From NCBI GenBank assembly GCA_030604545.1, contig JAUVVS010000005.1, positions 1 through 17,348 on the forward strand: a DNA stretch of 17,348 nucleotides, read 5' to 3'. The notes under the pieces were generated by a model. The model did no database searches and was not told where the DNA came from. It was given only the letters and a program-made list of their open reading frames with translations. The translations under genes were made by a program, and so were the position numbers. This stretch comes from Deltaproteobacteria bacterium. GTDB taxonomy: Bacteria; Desulfobacterota; Desulfobacteria; Desulfobacterales; JAUVVS01. This document shows, piece by piece, positions 7,145 through 14,667 of the stretch; the first letter of the stretch is position 1; each line of letters opens with the position of its first letter.

Positions 7145-7297
7145 ATTATTATTTTATATTCCATTTCGGTTTAAGTGATGAGGATTATGACATCATCCGC
7201 ATTGTGATACAGAATAAGCCAAAATTTTTCAATTAATCGAATGAGATTGAAGTTAAATAAAATCTTCCTGACCTGACCACTTTGGAGGCAGATTGCC

Positions 7298-7648
7298 GTG
7301 GTCTTCTTGATCAGAGTGATAGCAGCGGTTTTCCTTTCAGGCTGGATAGTACGTAACCAAGAAACAGCTTATCTATTGGATAATCTGCATCAAAACAGCA
7401 AGAAAACAATCGCACTCCTTTCGGGTGCTTCAATTAATGCCGTCATCACGGAAGATGGTCCCATGTTGCAATCTATTATTGAGCAAACCGCAAGATTAGA
7501 TCCACATATTTTTTCTATAACAATAGAAAATGAAGATGGGATAATACTGGCTAAGTGGAAAAACCATGATAGTCAGCCTTCTTTTTCACCCGGTCATTTT
7601 CAGAACAAATTATTTTTGAAGGGGAAGCTTTCGGTAAAATTACAATAA
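7298..7648 (+). pseudogene. N-terminal fragment of a membrane sensor kinase (frameshifted, truncated)
   Basis: The 116-codon frame encodes one membrane helix (VIAAVFLSGWIV, about residues 7-18, preceded in the same frame by hydrophobic codons) and part of an extracytoplasmic sensor domain (...SIIEQTARLDPHIFSITIENEDG...), as at the front of a two-component kinase. The end reads KLFLKGKLSVKLQ and stops. Shifting by one base at about 7603 gives QIIFEGEAFGKITIKW, the expected continuation of this type of domain, so one base seems to have been lost around 7585-7603. No second membrane helix, PAS, HisKA or ATPase region follows. The next readable piece is half a receiver domain at 7650. The in-frame start is uncertain: GTG 7298 sits inside the hydrophobic run and a stop lies not far upstream. 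Confidence 0.7.
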
Positions 7649-7649
7649 A

Positions 7650-7919
7650 ATGGATGAGTTCGTACCCGATGAGAACTGGCCGGAAACAAGAATGATGATC
7701 GATATGATTATCCTGGATATGATAATGCCGGACATGAATGGTGAAGATGCCTTTAACGAACTTAAAAATATCAATCCCGATGTAAAGGTTCTTCTTTCAA
7801 GTGGATATAGCCTCAACAACCAGGCATCGGAGATATTGGAAAAGGGTTGTAATGGTTTTATACAAAAACCCTTCAATATGCATAGTATTTCAATTAAAAT
7901 AAGGGAGATTTTGTACTAG
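7650..7919 (+). pseudogene. C-terminal half of a receiver domain from the same broken hybrid kinase
   Basis: This 89-codon frame carries the second half of a REC domain: the phospho-Asp strand IILDMIMPDMNG (Asp23 here), the VKVLLSSGYS strand and the Lys of GFIQKPFN. The first two strands and the acidic pair are missing, so it cannot work as a receiver. Its final 60 or so residues closely resemble the end of the receiver in the hybrid kinase at 10138-11901 (both contain EILEKGCNGFIQKPFN and end in IREIL), also at DNA level. The region between the sensor fragment and this piece, which should hold HisKA and ATPase domains, is gone. The simplest reading is a large internal deletion in a hybrid kinase gene spanning 7298-7919. 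The ATG at 7650 lacks a good ribosome site. Confidence 0.7.
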
Positions 7920-7986
7920 AAAAGAATCTCTATTTATTCTTTCAGCTGTATGATGCTGTTTATTATGATCTAAAAGGGTAAGTCAG

Positions 7987-8718
7987 ATGGATAAAGTGCT
8001 TATTGTTGATGATGAAATAGAAACTTTAAAAGTTTTCACGAAGGGTCTTAAAAAGTATGGAGATCAATTCGAAGTGTTGACTGCATCGAATGGTGAAGAG
8101 GCGGTTGAAGTATTAAAAAGAGAGTCTATTGCAGTATTGGCAACGGATCTTGTTATGCCAAATATGGACGGCCTTGAACTTTTAGCCTACATGACTAAAA
8201 ATCATCCCCAGGTGCCATGTATTGTTATGACGGGACATGGGAGCTCTGAGATCAAGAAAAGGGCGGATCGGAAAGACCTCCTTGCTTATCTCGAAAAACC
8301 ATTTGATTTTAACGAATTGGCCTGGTCGATCATGGAAGGATTGGATCGTGTTGATTTTATATTTAAAAACTTTCCTAAAAAAAATATACGGCAGAGAATC
8401 AACAGAAATCTCATGTCCCTACTCATGGAGGGAACAAGACGAAAGGATGAAGCAATAGCAGCAGGGAAAGAACATGATACTTCAGAAGTTGTTAAAACAG
8501 AAGTAGTAAATAAACAGGAACGAGATTCTTCTTTTGAAAATATAGCGGAAGAAGATGAAATGATTTCTCAGGCCCTCCAACTGGCCGCAGGACACCATTT
8601 TCAACAAACTCAAAAGGTGTTGACCAGGCTTTTAAAGAAAAACCCACAGCGCCCCGGGAGAAAGCCAAAAGAAATAAAGTTCTTGTTGTGGAAGACAGCA
8701 CCGTTACCAGGAAGGTGA
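7987..8718 (+). CDS. Response regulator: REC plus degraded middle domain and helical repeat; split by frameshift
   Basis: Residues 1-115 are a complete receiver domain (VLIVDDE, phospho-site strand LATDLVMPNMDG, VMTGHG, EKPF). After GLDRVD the text jumps to FIFKNFPKKNIRQRINRNLMSLLMEGTRRKDE, which I recognise as the tail of a DUF4388/PATAN-type domain whose front seems to be missing in frame. A TPR-like helix pair follows (about 190-215, LAAGHHFQQTQKVLTRLLKKNP). The last 26 residues are low-complexity and probably out of frame. From about 8640 the -1 frame continues sensibly into a second receiver (to 9035). ATG 7987 has AAGGG upstream. It is likely a 349-residue REC-linker-REC protein if read through, or a decayed gene. 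There is no DNA-binding domain, so it would act through protein contacts. Confidence 0.75.
   Translation: MDKVLIVDDEIETLKVFTKGLKKYGDQFEVLTASNGEEAVEVLKRESIAVLATDLVMPNMDGLELLAYMTKNHPQVPCIVMTGHGSSEIKKRADRKDLLAYLEKPFDFNELAWSIMEGLDRVDFIFKNFPKKNIRQRINRNLMSLLMEGTRRKDEAIAAGKEHDTSEVVKTEVVNKQERDSSFENIAEEDEMISQALQLAAGHHFQQTQKVLTRLLKKNPQRPGRKPKEIKFLLWKTAPLPGR
8631..8637 (+). promoter_or_regulatory. Possible -1 slippery heptamer T_TTA_AAG
   Basis: In the reading frame of the upstream receiver gene the codons CTT TTA AAG contain T_TTA_AAG, a sequence type known to allow -1 ribosomal slippage. A -1 shift here enters exactly the frame of the second receiver. A second, weaker heptamer G_AAA_AAC follows at 8637-8643. 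No strong stimulatory stem is evident 5-9 bases downstream, so a plain indel mutation remains the more economical explanation. Confidence 0.25.
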
Positions 8719-9035
8719 TAACCATGACCCTCAGCCGGAAAGGATATACAATTGTAGAAGCAAAAAACGGCATAGAGGCACTGGCCAAGTTAAAAGACGA
8801 AAGGCCCGGCCTAGTTTTGCTTGATATCATCATGCCGGGAATGGACGGGTATAAGGTGCTTTCTATCATGAAGGAGAGTGTAGAATATAAAGACATTCCG
8901 GTAATAATGCTTACATCAAGAGATAAGCTTTTTGATAAAATAAAAGGAAAGATGTCCGGTTCAAACGAATACCTGACCAAACCCTTTGACCCCGATGAAA
9001 TTGTGGCAAAGGTTAATAAATATCTGCAATTATGA
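8688..9035 (+). CDS. Second receiver domain, read in the -1 frame relative to the preceding gene
   Basis: This is a near-complete single REC domain: acidic pair in VEDST, phospho-site strand LVLLDIIMPGMDG, VIMLTSRD and the YLTKPFD lysine. Its first strand (NKVLVV) lies upstream of GTG 8688, the first standard start codon in this frame. The frame is open from 8559 but has no ATG, GTG or TTG before 8688. Translation from 8688 would therefore cut off strand 1. This is strong evidence that the domain was meant to be reached from the upstream frame, after the linker EKPTAPREKAKR. Coordinates given are those of the longest independent frame. It overlaps the preceding frame by 31 bases. As a stand-alone protein it would resemble CheY/DivK-type single receivers. 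Confidence 0.65.
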   Translation: MEDSTVTRKVITMTLSRKGYTIVEAKNGIEALAKLKDERPGLVLLDIIMPGMDGYKVLSIMKESVEYKDIPVIMLTSRDKLFDKIKGKMSGSNEYLTKPFDPDEIVAKVNKYLQL

Positions 9036-9095
9036 TGTGTAAGCAATGGTACATTAGATAAATTTAAACCGAATATAATGCATGGTAGGAGAAAA

Positions 9096-10118
9096 ATGTA
9101 TCAAACTGCAGTAAATAACCCTGATCAGTTTCATATTATGGTTGTCGATGATAATGATACGATCAGGGATACTGTACGGCAAACCGTCGAAATAGACGGC
9201 TATTTATGTTCGACTGCTGCTAGCGGGGTAGACGCTTTAAAAATTTTGGAAAATGAAAATGTGGATGTAATAATAACTGATATTAGAATGCCTGGTCTTA
9301 GCGGAATTGAAATAACTAAGAAGGTAAAGAAAGTTTATGATACCGATGTCATTGTTATGACCGGATTTGCAGAAGATTTTACATACGAGAAAATTATTGA
9401 GATTGGAGCGAGTGATTTCTTTCAAAAACCTGTCAGTGCACGGGAAATAATGCTCAGATTAAAACGGGTTCTGAAAGAACGTGTCCTTTTTAAAGAGAGA
9501 AAGCAAGCAGATGAGGCACTTAAGATAAGTTTCAACAAATTAAAAAGAGCCCATGAACAAACAGTTGCTGCACTAGTATCCATGAACGAAATCAGAGACC
9601 CTTACACTTCCGGCCACCAACTACGCGTCTCCCGATTATCCTGTCAGATAGCAGAACATATGGGCCTTTCAGCAGATATGATTGATGGGATACGTATCGC
9701 CGGGTTATTACATGATATCGGCAAGATATCCGTGCCGGTAGAAATTCTAATTAAGCCTGGCAAAATAACAAAAGAGGAATTTAATATTATTAAAAAACAT
9801 CCCAGGATCGGCTATAACATTTTAAAGGAGATAGAATTTCCATGGCCTGTTGCCAAAATCGTTTTTCAGCATCATGAAAGGGTGGACGGATCAGGATATC
9901 CTTTAGAGCTTCAAGGGGAAGAAATTCTTCTGGAAGCAAAAATTATAGCAGTTGCGGATATCGTTGAGGCCATGTCTTCTCATAGACCTTATAGGCCTGC
10001 ATTTGGATTAGACAAGGCCTTGGACGAAATCAATCAACAACGGGAGATAATATTTGATCCCATGGTAGTGGACGCTTGTTTGGGTCTTGCTTCCAGCGCC
10101 GATTTTAAATTTGAGTAA
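9096..10118 (+). CDS. Response regulator with HD-GYP phosphodiesterase domain
   Basis: This 340-residue cytoplasmic protein is predicted to degrade cyclic di-GMP when its receiver is phosphorylated. REC (about 11-128) has VVDDND, phospho-Asp62, Thr89 and Lys111. A short coiled linker (130-155) leads to the HD-GYP domain, with the metal-binding His206-Asp207 in LLHDIGK and the full HHERVDGSGYP signature at 259-269, so it should be catalytically active. An ATG at 9078 is in frame, but AGGAG at 9087-9091 sits just before the ATG at 9096, so I choose the latter. No kinase is adjacent upstream except broken ones. The hybrid kinase starting 19 bases downstream is a possible partner. Its presence near a pilus gene fits control of surface attachment or motility, but that link is inference. 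Confidence 0.95.
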   Translation: MYQTAVNNPDQFHIMVVDDNDTIRDTVRQTVEIDGYLCSTAASGVDALKILENENVDVIITDIRMPGLSGIEITKKVKKVYDTDVIVMTGFAEDFTYEKIIEIGASDFFQKPVSAREIMLRLKRVLKERVLFKERKQADEALKISFNKLKRAHEQTVAALVSMNEIRDPYTSGHQLRVSRLSCQIAEHMGLSADMIDGIRIAGLLHDIGKISVPVEILIKPGKITKEEFNIIKKHPRIGYNILKEIEFPWPVAKIVFQHHERVDGSGYPLELQGEEILLEAKIIAVADIVEAMSSHRPYRPAFGLDKALDEINQQREIIFDPMVVDACLGLASSADFKFE

Positions 10119-10137
10119 TTTGACTAAGGATATGAAA

Positions 10138-11901
10138 ATGAAAGTTAAAATAGAAGATCGTAAAAACATAAAAGATTCAATGCTATTAGCAGGGGTACTA
10201 ATTGCCATAATCTATTGGATCCTTGATTCCATATTTAATATTTTCTTTTCAAGTGAATTTAATTTTATAACTCAATTGATTGGGCCAGACTTGTACAATG
10301 TTTATATTCGTTTAACAGTTTTATGCCTTTTTATTATCTTTGGTTCCCATGCCCAATCCTCCATTAACAAACTCAAGCAAACAAAAGATTTGATTCGTGA
10401 AGGAGAAGAGCGCTTAAAGACCATATTTGACAATGTACAGACTGGAGTTGTAATTGTTGAGCCTGAAACCCATATCATCGTTGATATCAACCCCGCTGCT
10501 ACAAAAATAATAGGCGCTTCCAAAGAGCAGGTAGTGGGCAGTAAATGTTATAGTAATACTTGCCCGGAAGGTCAGGATCAGTGTCCGCTTACCGATTTGG
10601 AACAGAATATTGACAACAAGGAAATTGTATTAGTGACAGATGATAAAAGGCATCTGTCAATTCTTAAGACAGTAGTTCCTATTACCTTGGATGGACGGAA
10701 GCACCTGCTCGAAAGTTTTTTAGACATTACGGAATTTAAAAAGGCAGAAGAAGAAAAAGCAAAACTACAAAATCAGTTCCATCAAGCCCAGAAGATGGGA
10801 GCCATTGGCACCTTGGCAGGCGGCATTGCACATGATTTTAACAACCTGCTCATGGCTATTCAAGGACACACCTATTTAATGTTAATGGATACTGATTCGT
10901 CCCATCCTTATTTTGAACATCTCAAAGGAATTGAGGATCATGTTAAGAGTGCTACCGGGCTCACAAAACAACTCTTGGGCTTTGCCAGAGGCGGAAAATA
11001 TGAGGCTAAGGCAACTGATCTAAATCATCTCATCAAAAATCAAAATCAAATGTTTGGTCGCACCAGGAAGGAGATTGTGTTTCATGAGAAATATGAACAT
11101 AACCTTTGGACTGTCGAAGTCGATCAGAGGCAGATAGAACAGGTGATACTTAATCTTTATGTTAATGCGTGTCATGCCATGCCTGGAGGGGGAGATCTTT
11201 ACATCCAGACCGATAACGCTATAATTGATGAGAATTACTGCAAGCAGTATCAGGTGGAACATGGCAAATATGTGAAGATTTCCGTAACCGATACCGGTGT
11301 TGGTATGGATAAAGACACTCTGCAGAATATATTCGATCCATTTTTTACCACCAAAGAAATAGGCATAGGTACGGGACTTGGATTAGCCTCTGTTCATGTT
11401 ATTATTGAAAACCATGGTGGCTTCATAGATGTTTATAGTGAGAAAGGTAAAGGGACAACGTTTCAAACCTATTTACCAGCATCTGAAAAAGAAGCAGTAA
11501 AAGAAATGAAACTACATGAAGAAGTGCTAAAAGGTACAGAGACAGTTCTTTTTGTAGATGATGAGGATAAGATTATAGATGTTTGTCAAAATATTATGAA
11601 AGCATTGGGTTACGAGGTATTGATAGCGAGAAGCGGCAAAGAAGCTATAGAAGTTTTTAGGAAAAACCAGGATAGCATCGATCTGGTTATTCTGGATATG
11701 GTAATGCCGGAAATGAGTGGCGGAGACACCTATAATAAGTTAAAGGAAATCAATCTTGGTATTAAGGTTCTTCTTTCCAGTGGATACAGCATCAACGGCC
11801 AGGCAAGGGAGATATTGGAGAAGGGGTGTAATGGTTTTATCCAGAAACCATTCAATGTGGAGGATTTGTCAAAAAAGATAAGGGAGATTTTAGACCAGTA
11901 A
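10138..11901 (+). CDS. Membrane hybrid histidine kinase (2 TM-PAS-HisKA-HATPase-REC)
   Basis: This is a 587-residue inner-membrane sensor. Two helices (about 16-36 and 54-70) flank a short loop. A coiled stretch leads to a PAS domain (about 90-200) containing C-x4-C-x6-C (Cys137, 142, 149), a potential metal or cluster site. HisKA carries His232 in GGIAHDFNNLLMA; the ATPase domain shows NLYVNACHAM, DTGVGM, DPFFTTK and GTGLGLASV. The C-terminal receiver (about 468-587) has phospho-Asp520. AAGGA at 10126-10130 best serves the ATG at 10138; the in-frame TTG at 10087 and ATG at 10132 are poorer. The first 200 or so residues are nearly the same as those of the convergent kinase at 11960-14206, while the rest differs. 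The receiver's end matches the fragment at 7650-7919. Confidence 0.93.
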   Translation: MKVKIEDRKNIKDSMLLAGVLIAIIYWILDSIFNIFFSSEFNFITQLIGPDLYNVYIRLTVLCLFIIFGSHAQSSINKLKQTKDLIREGEERLKTIFDNVQTGVVIVEPETHIIVDINPAATKIIGASKEQVVGSKCYSNTCPEGQDQCPLTDLEQNIDNKEIVLVTDDKRHLSILKTVVPITLDGRKHLLESFLDITEFKKAEEEKAKLQNQFHQAQKMGAIGTLAGGIAHDFNNLLMAIQGHTYLMLMDTDSSHPYFEHLKGIEDHVKSATGLTKQLLGFARGGKYEAKATDLNHLIKNQNQMFGRTRKEIVFHEKYEHNLWTVEVDQRQIEQVILNLYVNACHAMPGGGDLYIQTDNAIIDENYCKQYQVEHGKYVKISVTDTGVGMDKDTLQNIFDPFFTTKEIGIGTGLGLASVHVIIENHGGFIDVYSEKGKGTTFQTYLPASEKEAVKEMKLHEEVLKGTETVLFVDDEDKIIDVCQNIMKALGYEVLIARSGKEAIEVFRKNQDSIDLVILDMVMPEMSGGDTYNKLKEINLGIKVLLSSGYSINGQAREILEKGCNGFIQKPFNVEDLSKKIREILDQ

Positions 11902-11910
11902 AAATCTCCC
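11871..11910 (-). terminator. Rho-independent terminator candidate for the minus-strand kinase
   Basis: GGGAGATTTT (11882-11891) and AAAATCTCCC (11901-11910) form a perfect 10-bp stem with a 9-base loop. Read on the minus strand, the stem is followed by TTATCTTTTTT, a reasonable U-tract. The stem overlaps the last codons and stop of the plus-strand kinase. Confidence 0.5.
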
Positions 11911-11916
11911 AATATC

Positions 11917-11930
11917 CCCGATGAATCGGG
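11917..11930 (+). terminator. Weak hairpin after the plus-strand kinase
   Basis: CCCGA (11917-11921) and TCGGG (11926-11930) enclose a TGAA loop in the short convergent gap. The T-run is poor (ATTTACG), so termination for the plus strand is uncertain. The 10-bp stem just before it could contribute in this direction as well. Confidence 0.3.
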
Positions 11931-11959
11931 ATTTACGCTTCGCTTCAACAATCATCAAT

Positions 11960-14206
11960 TTAAAGGGCATGCTTTTCGATAGCAGCCAAAAGATCCCTCT
12001 TTTTGATCGGTTTGGTCAGATGTGTGGTGCAGCCGGCATCAAGGCTTTTCTGAATATGTTCCTTAAGAGCATGGGCGGTCAGGGCAATTATTGGTGTTTC
12101 CTTTTGCTGGTTTTCCGATTCCCATTCTCTGATCTTAGTAGCGGCAGAGTAACCATCCATAATCGGCATTTCAATATCCATAAGTATAATATCATATTGA
12201 CCTGCTGTAAACTTTTCAACTGCTATTTTACCATTTTCAGCTGTATCTATTGTATAAGGAGTTTTCTTTAGAAAGAACCGGAAAAGCAGCTGGTTTTTTT
12301 CATTGTCATCAACTATCAGAATATTAAGGGGACTAAGATCTTCCTGTACAACGGTCTCTGCAACTTCGAGCCGTTCTCTGTCTGAGGCTTTTTTTCGGCC
12401 CAGGGCAATCAAAACCGCTTCCTTCAGGTCTGACCATTTGATCGGTTTGATCAAATAATCAGTTATCCCCAGCTCTTTGCTCCTCATTACTCCGTCTCTC
12501 CGGTCATCTGAAGTCAGCATCATAATAGCTGTGTAAAGAAGTGTCGAATCCTTTTTGATAGCCTCTGTCACCTGAAATCCGTCCATACCCGGCATCCTGC
12601 AATCAAGCAAAATAAGATCGTAAGGCTCGCCGGCATCCCTTGCGTGTCTCATTTCAGCAAGTCCCCGCTCACCATCTTCCTTCTCTGTCACCAGAGCGCC
12701 CCATCGAGAAACCATTTCAGAAAGAACCAAGCGGTTTGTGGCGTTATCATCTACAATCAAAATCTTCAGACCGTGCATATCCGCTTCTGGAATCTGAACG
12801 TAATCAATGTCAGATTGGACTTCGAACTTGGCTGTGAAGAAGAATGTGCTTCCCTGTCCGATCTTGCTTTCCACCCACATGCGTCCACCCATTAATTCTG
12901 TCAACTGGTGCGATATAGCCAGACCAAGGCCGGTGCCGCCAAATTGACGGGTGGTGGAAGAGTCGGCCTGTGTAAATCGATCAAAGATGGTTTTCCACTT
13001 TTCCTCTGGAATGCCTATACCGGTGTCGGTAACGGAAAAGAGCAACTCCGTGGTCATGCCTGTCTCAAGTTGTTCGCCTGAGTCCGTACCTTCTGCTATT
13101 GTCTGCTCAGAAACATCCTGTCGCTCCACCTCCACAAAGACCTCTCCCTTTTCTGTAAATTTTATGGCATTTCCAATCAGATTTGTCAGAATCTGACCCA
13201 AACGGACTGGATCGCCCAAAAGGAGTGTTTCTACTTCGGGTTTGATCCATTTTATCAGCTCGATCTTTTTTATATTGGCCTGGAAAGTTTGTGCTTCACA
13301 GGTATTATTGATTAATTTTATGAGATTAAAGGTAACCTTTTCGAGATCGATCTGGCCTGCCTCTACTTTGGATAGATCTAATATATCGTTAATTACCTGC
13401 AATAGATTTTCACCGGAGGAGCGGATGGCTTCGACAAATCTTTTTTGCTCACCAGTCAAAGGGGACTCCCAGAGCAGATCGGACATTCCGATGATAGCAG
13501 TCATAGGTGTGCGAATTTCATGGCTCATGCTGGCTAAGAACTCGCTTTTGGCTCGGTTTGCGGCTTCTGCATGCATTTTTGCATCTTTTTGCGCCACCGC
13601 TTCCTTGACTCCGGTAATGTCTAAAAAACTTTCGAGTAGATGCTTTTTGCCGGCTAAGGTAACAGGAACCACTGACCTCAAAATCGGTACATGTCCACCA
13701 CTAGCTGTCAGTAATACACTTTCTTCGTTGTTAAGATTTAATCCAGGATCATTGATGGGACATTTTCCCTTTTTTTCCTGACAGATATAATGATAACACT
13801 CTTTATCAACTATCTGCTCCTTGGGAGCACCTATTATTTTTGTAGCGGCTGGATTGGCATCAACGATAATATGTGTTTCAGGCTCGATAATTACAACTCC
13901 GGTCTGTACACTGTCTAAAATGGTCTTTAAGCGCTCTTCTCCTTCACGAAGCAAATCCCTTGTTTTCTTGAGGTTGTTCATAGAAGTTTGGGCATGGGAA
14001 CCAAATATAACGAAAAGGCATAAAACTGATAAACGAATAGCTATATTGTATAAATCCATTCCCACGAATTGCTCCATTAAATTAAATTCACTAGAAAAGA
14101 AAATATTAAATATGGAATCAAGGAACCAATAGATTATAGCAATTAGTATCGCTGCTAATAGCATTGAATCTTTTATACCTGCACGATCTTTATGTTTATT
14201 CTTCAT
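11960..14206 (-). CDS. Membrane hybrid histidine kinase with two receivers (BarA-like layout, no HPt)
   Basis: This is a 748-residue inner-membrane protein. Two helices (about 16-36 and 54-70) are followed by a PAS domain (about 90-200) with C-x4-C-x6-C (Cys137, 142, 149), all nearly identical to the kinase at 10138. After residue about 197 it diverges: a HisKA of the FLASMSHEIRTP class (His229), an ATPase domain with NLIGNAIKF, DTGIGIP, FDRFTQAD and GGTGLGLAIS, then two receivers. Receiver 1 (about 480-602) has phospho-Asp535; receiver 2 (about 626-745) has Asp677. No HPt domain is present, so an external HPt protein would be needed for a full relay. AAAGGAT (minus strand, 14214-14220) precedes ATG 14206. 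The same upstream motif precedes the plus-strand paralogue, so the duplicated segment includes the ribosome site. It converges on that paralogue with a 58-base gap. Confidence 0.93.
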   Translation of the reverse strand: MKNKHKDRAGIKDSMLLAAILIAIIYWFLDSIFNIFFSSEFNLMEQFVGMDLYNIAIRLSVLCLFVIFGSHAQTSMNNLKKTRDLLREGEERLKTILDSVQTGVVIIEPETHIIVDANPAATKIIGAPKEQIVDKECYHYICQEKKGKCPINDPGLNLNNEESVLLTASGGHVPILRSVVPVTLAGKKHLLESFLDITGVKEAVAQKDAKMHAEAANRAKSEFLASMSHEIRTPMTAIIGMSDLLWESPLTGEQKRFVEAIRSSGENLLQVINDILDLSKVEAGQIDLEKVTFNLIKLINNTCEAQTFQANIKKIELIKWIKPEVETLLLGDPVRLGQILTNLIGNAIKFTEKGEVFVEVERQDVSEQTIAEGTDSGEQLETGMTTELLFSVTDTGIGIPEEKWKTIFDRFTQADSSTTRQFGGTGLGLAISHQLTELMGGRMWVESKIGQGSTFFFTAKFEVQSDIDYVQIPEADMHGLKILIVDDNATNRLVLSEMVSRWGALVTEKEDGERGLAEMRHARDAGEPYDLILLDCRMPGMDGFQVTEAIKKDSTLLYTAIMMLTSDDRRDGVMRSKELGITDYLIKPIKWSDLKEAVLIALGRKKASDRERLEVAETVVQEDLSPLNILIVDDNEKNQLLFRFFLKKTPYTIDTAENGKIAVEKFTAGQYDIILMDIEMPIMDGYSAATKIREWESENQQKETPIIALTAHALKEHIQKSLDAGCTTHLTKPIKKRDLLAAIEKHAL

Positions 14207-14234
14207 TTTTCATATCCTTTTGTAATTTTAGACA

Positions 14235-14270
14235 TAGTTAAATAGTTTAGTAGTGAAGTGGTTGAGTAGG
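14235..14270. repeat. 8-bp degenerate tandem repeat (TAGTTNAG)
   Basis: The units TAGTTAAA, TAGTTTAG, TAGTGAAG, TGGTTGAG and a partial TAGG follow one another without gaps at 14235-14270. It lies in the spacer just upstream of the minus-strand kinase, where its promoter should be. No coding potential is seen. Confidence 0.55.
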
Positions 14271-14293
14271 AAAAGATTTATAATCGATGAATT

Positions 14294-14431
14294 CGTAAAA
14301 AGTCGAATTCATCACGTTTTAGGTTTTAAGTGTTAGGTTTGAAGTTATGGTATTACAACTATTTACAGATACTTAAAACTTAAAACCTTAAACTTAAAAC
14401 GTTCGTAAAAGAAAATTTTCTACTTTTTACG
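14294..14431. repeat. Nested inverted-repeat element bounded by CGTAAAAAGT / ACTTTTTACG
   Basis: A perfect 10-bp terminal inverted repeat (14294-14303 and 14422-14431) encloses a second pair of arms. On the left is ACGTTTTAGGTTTTAAGT (14314-14331). On the right, to about 14402, is its reverse complement interrupted by a 6-base insertion. The 138-bp unit has no reading frame and could extrude a long hairpin. It resembles a non-autonomous mobile repeat and fills the spacer between divergently transcribed genes, together with the tandem repeat before it. Confidence 0.55.
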
Positions 14432-14650
14432 ATACCATCAAATGTATTAGCCATAAGATATTTTGTCAACTGCTTAATGCTTTATATTACTTCTTCTTAT
14501 GAAGACAACTTCGTAATATTTTAGCTGTTTGAAAACAAGGCCGCTTGAAAGATAATTAATCAATTCCTTTTGTGTTTTTATATTAAAGTTAAATATCCTT
14601 GAAAAATATATTTTTATGAGGTAATGTTTGGATAATTTAACAAAAGGATA

Positions 14651-14667
14651 GATACTATGAAAGTATC
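14651..14667 (+). other. Hairpin overlapping a possible leader ORF start
   Basis: GATACT (14651-14656) pairs with AGTATC (14662-14667) around an ATGAA loop that contains the ATG of the small ORF at 14657. A 6-bp stem placed this way could modulate initiation at that ATG. There is no T-run, so it is not a terminator. Confidence 0.3.

Noticed and set aside
7033..7236. 67-codon plus-strand frame overlapping the end of the four-Cys gene
   Set aside because: It overlaps the better-supported gene in another frame, has no good ribosome site, and its composition is that of AT-rich non-coding DNA.
7276..7296. Sigma-54 promoter (TTGGAGGCAGATTGCC)
   Set aside because: The GG-to-GC spacing is one base short and the stretch reads as the former N-terminus (LWRQIAVV) of the broken kinase.
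10087..10137. Earlier TTG start for the plus-strand hybrid kinase
   Set aside because: It would overlap the HD-GYP gene, has no ribosome site, and the paralogue on the other strand starts at the position equivalent to 10138.
12640..14132. Several plus-strand frames inside the minus-strand hybrid kinase
   Set aside because: They are antisense shadows of a 748-codon gene with complete conserved domains; none has recognisable motifs.
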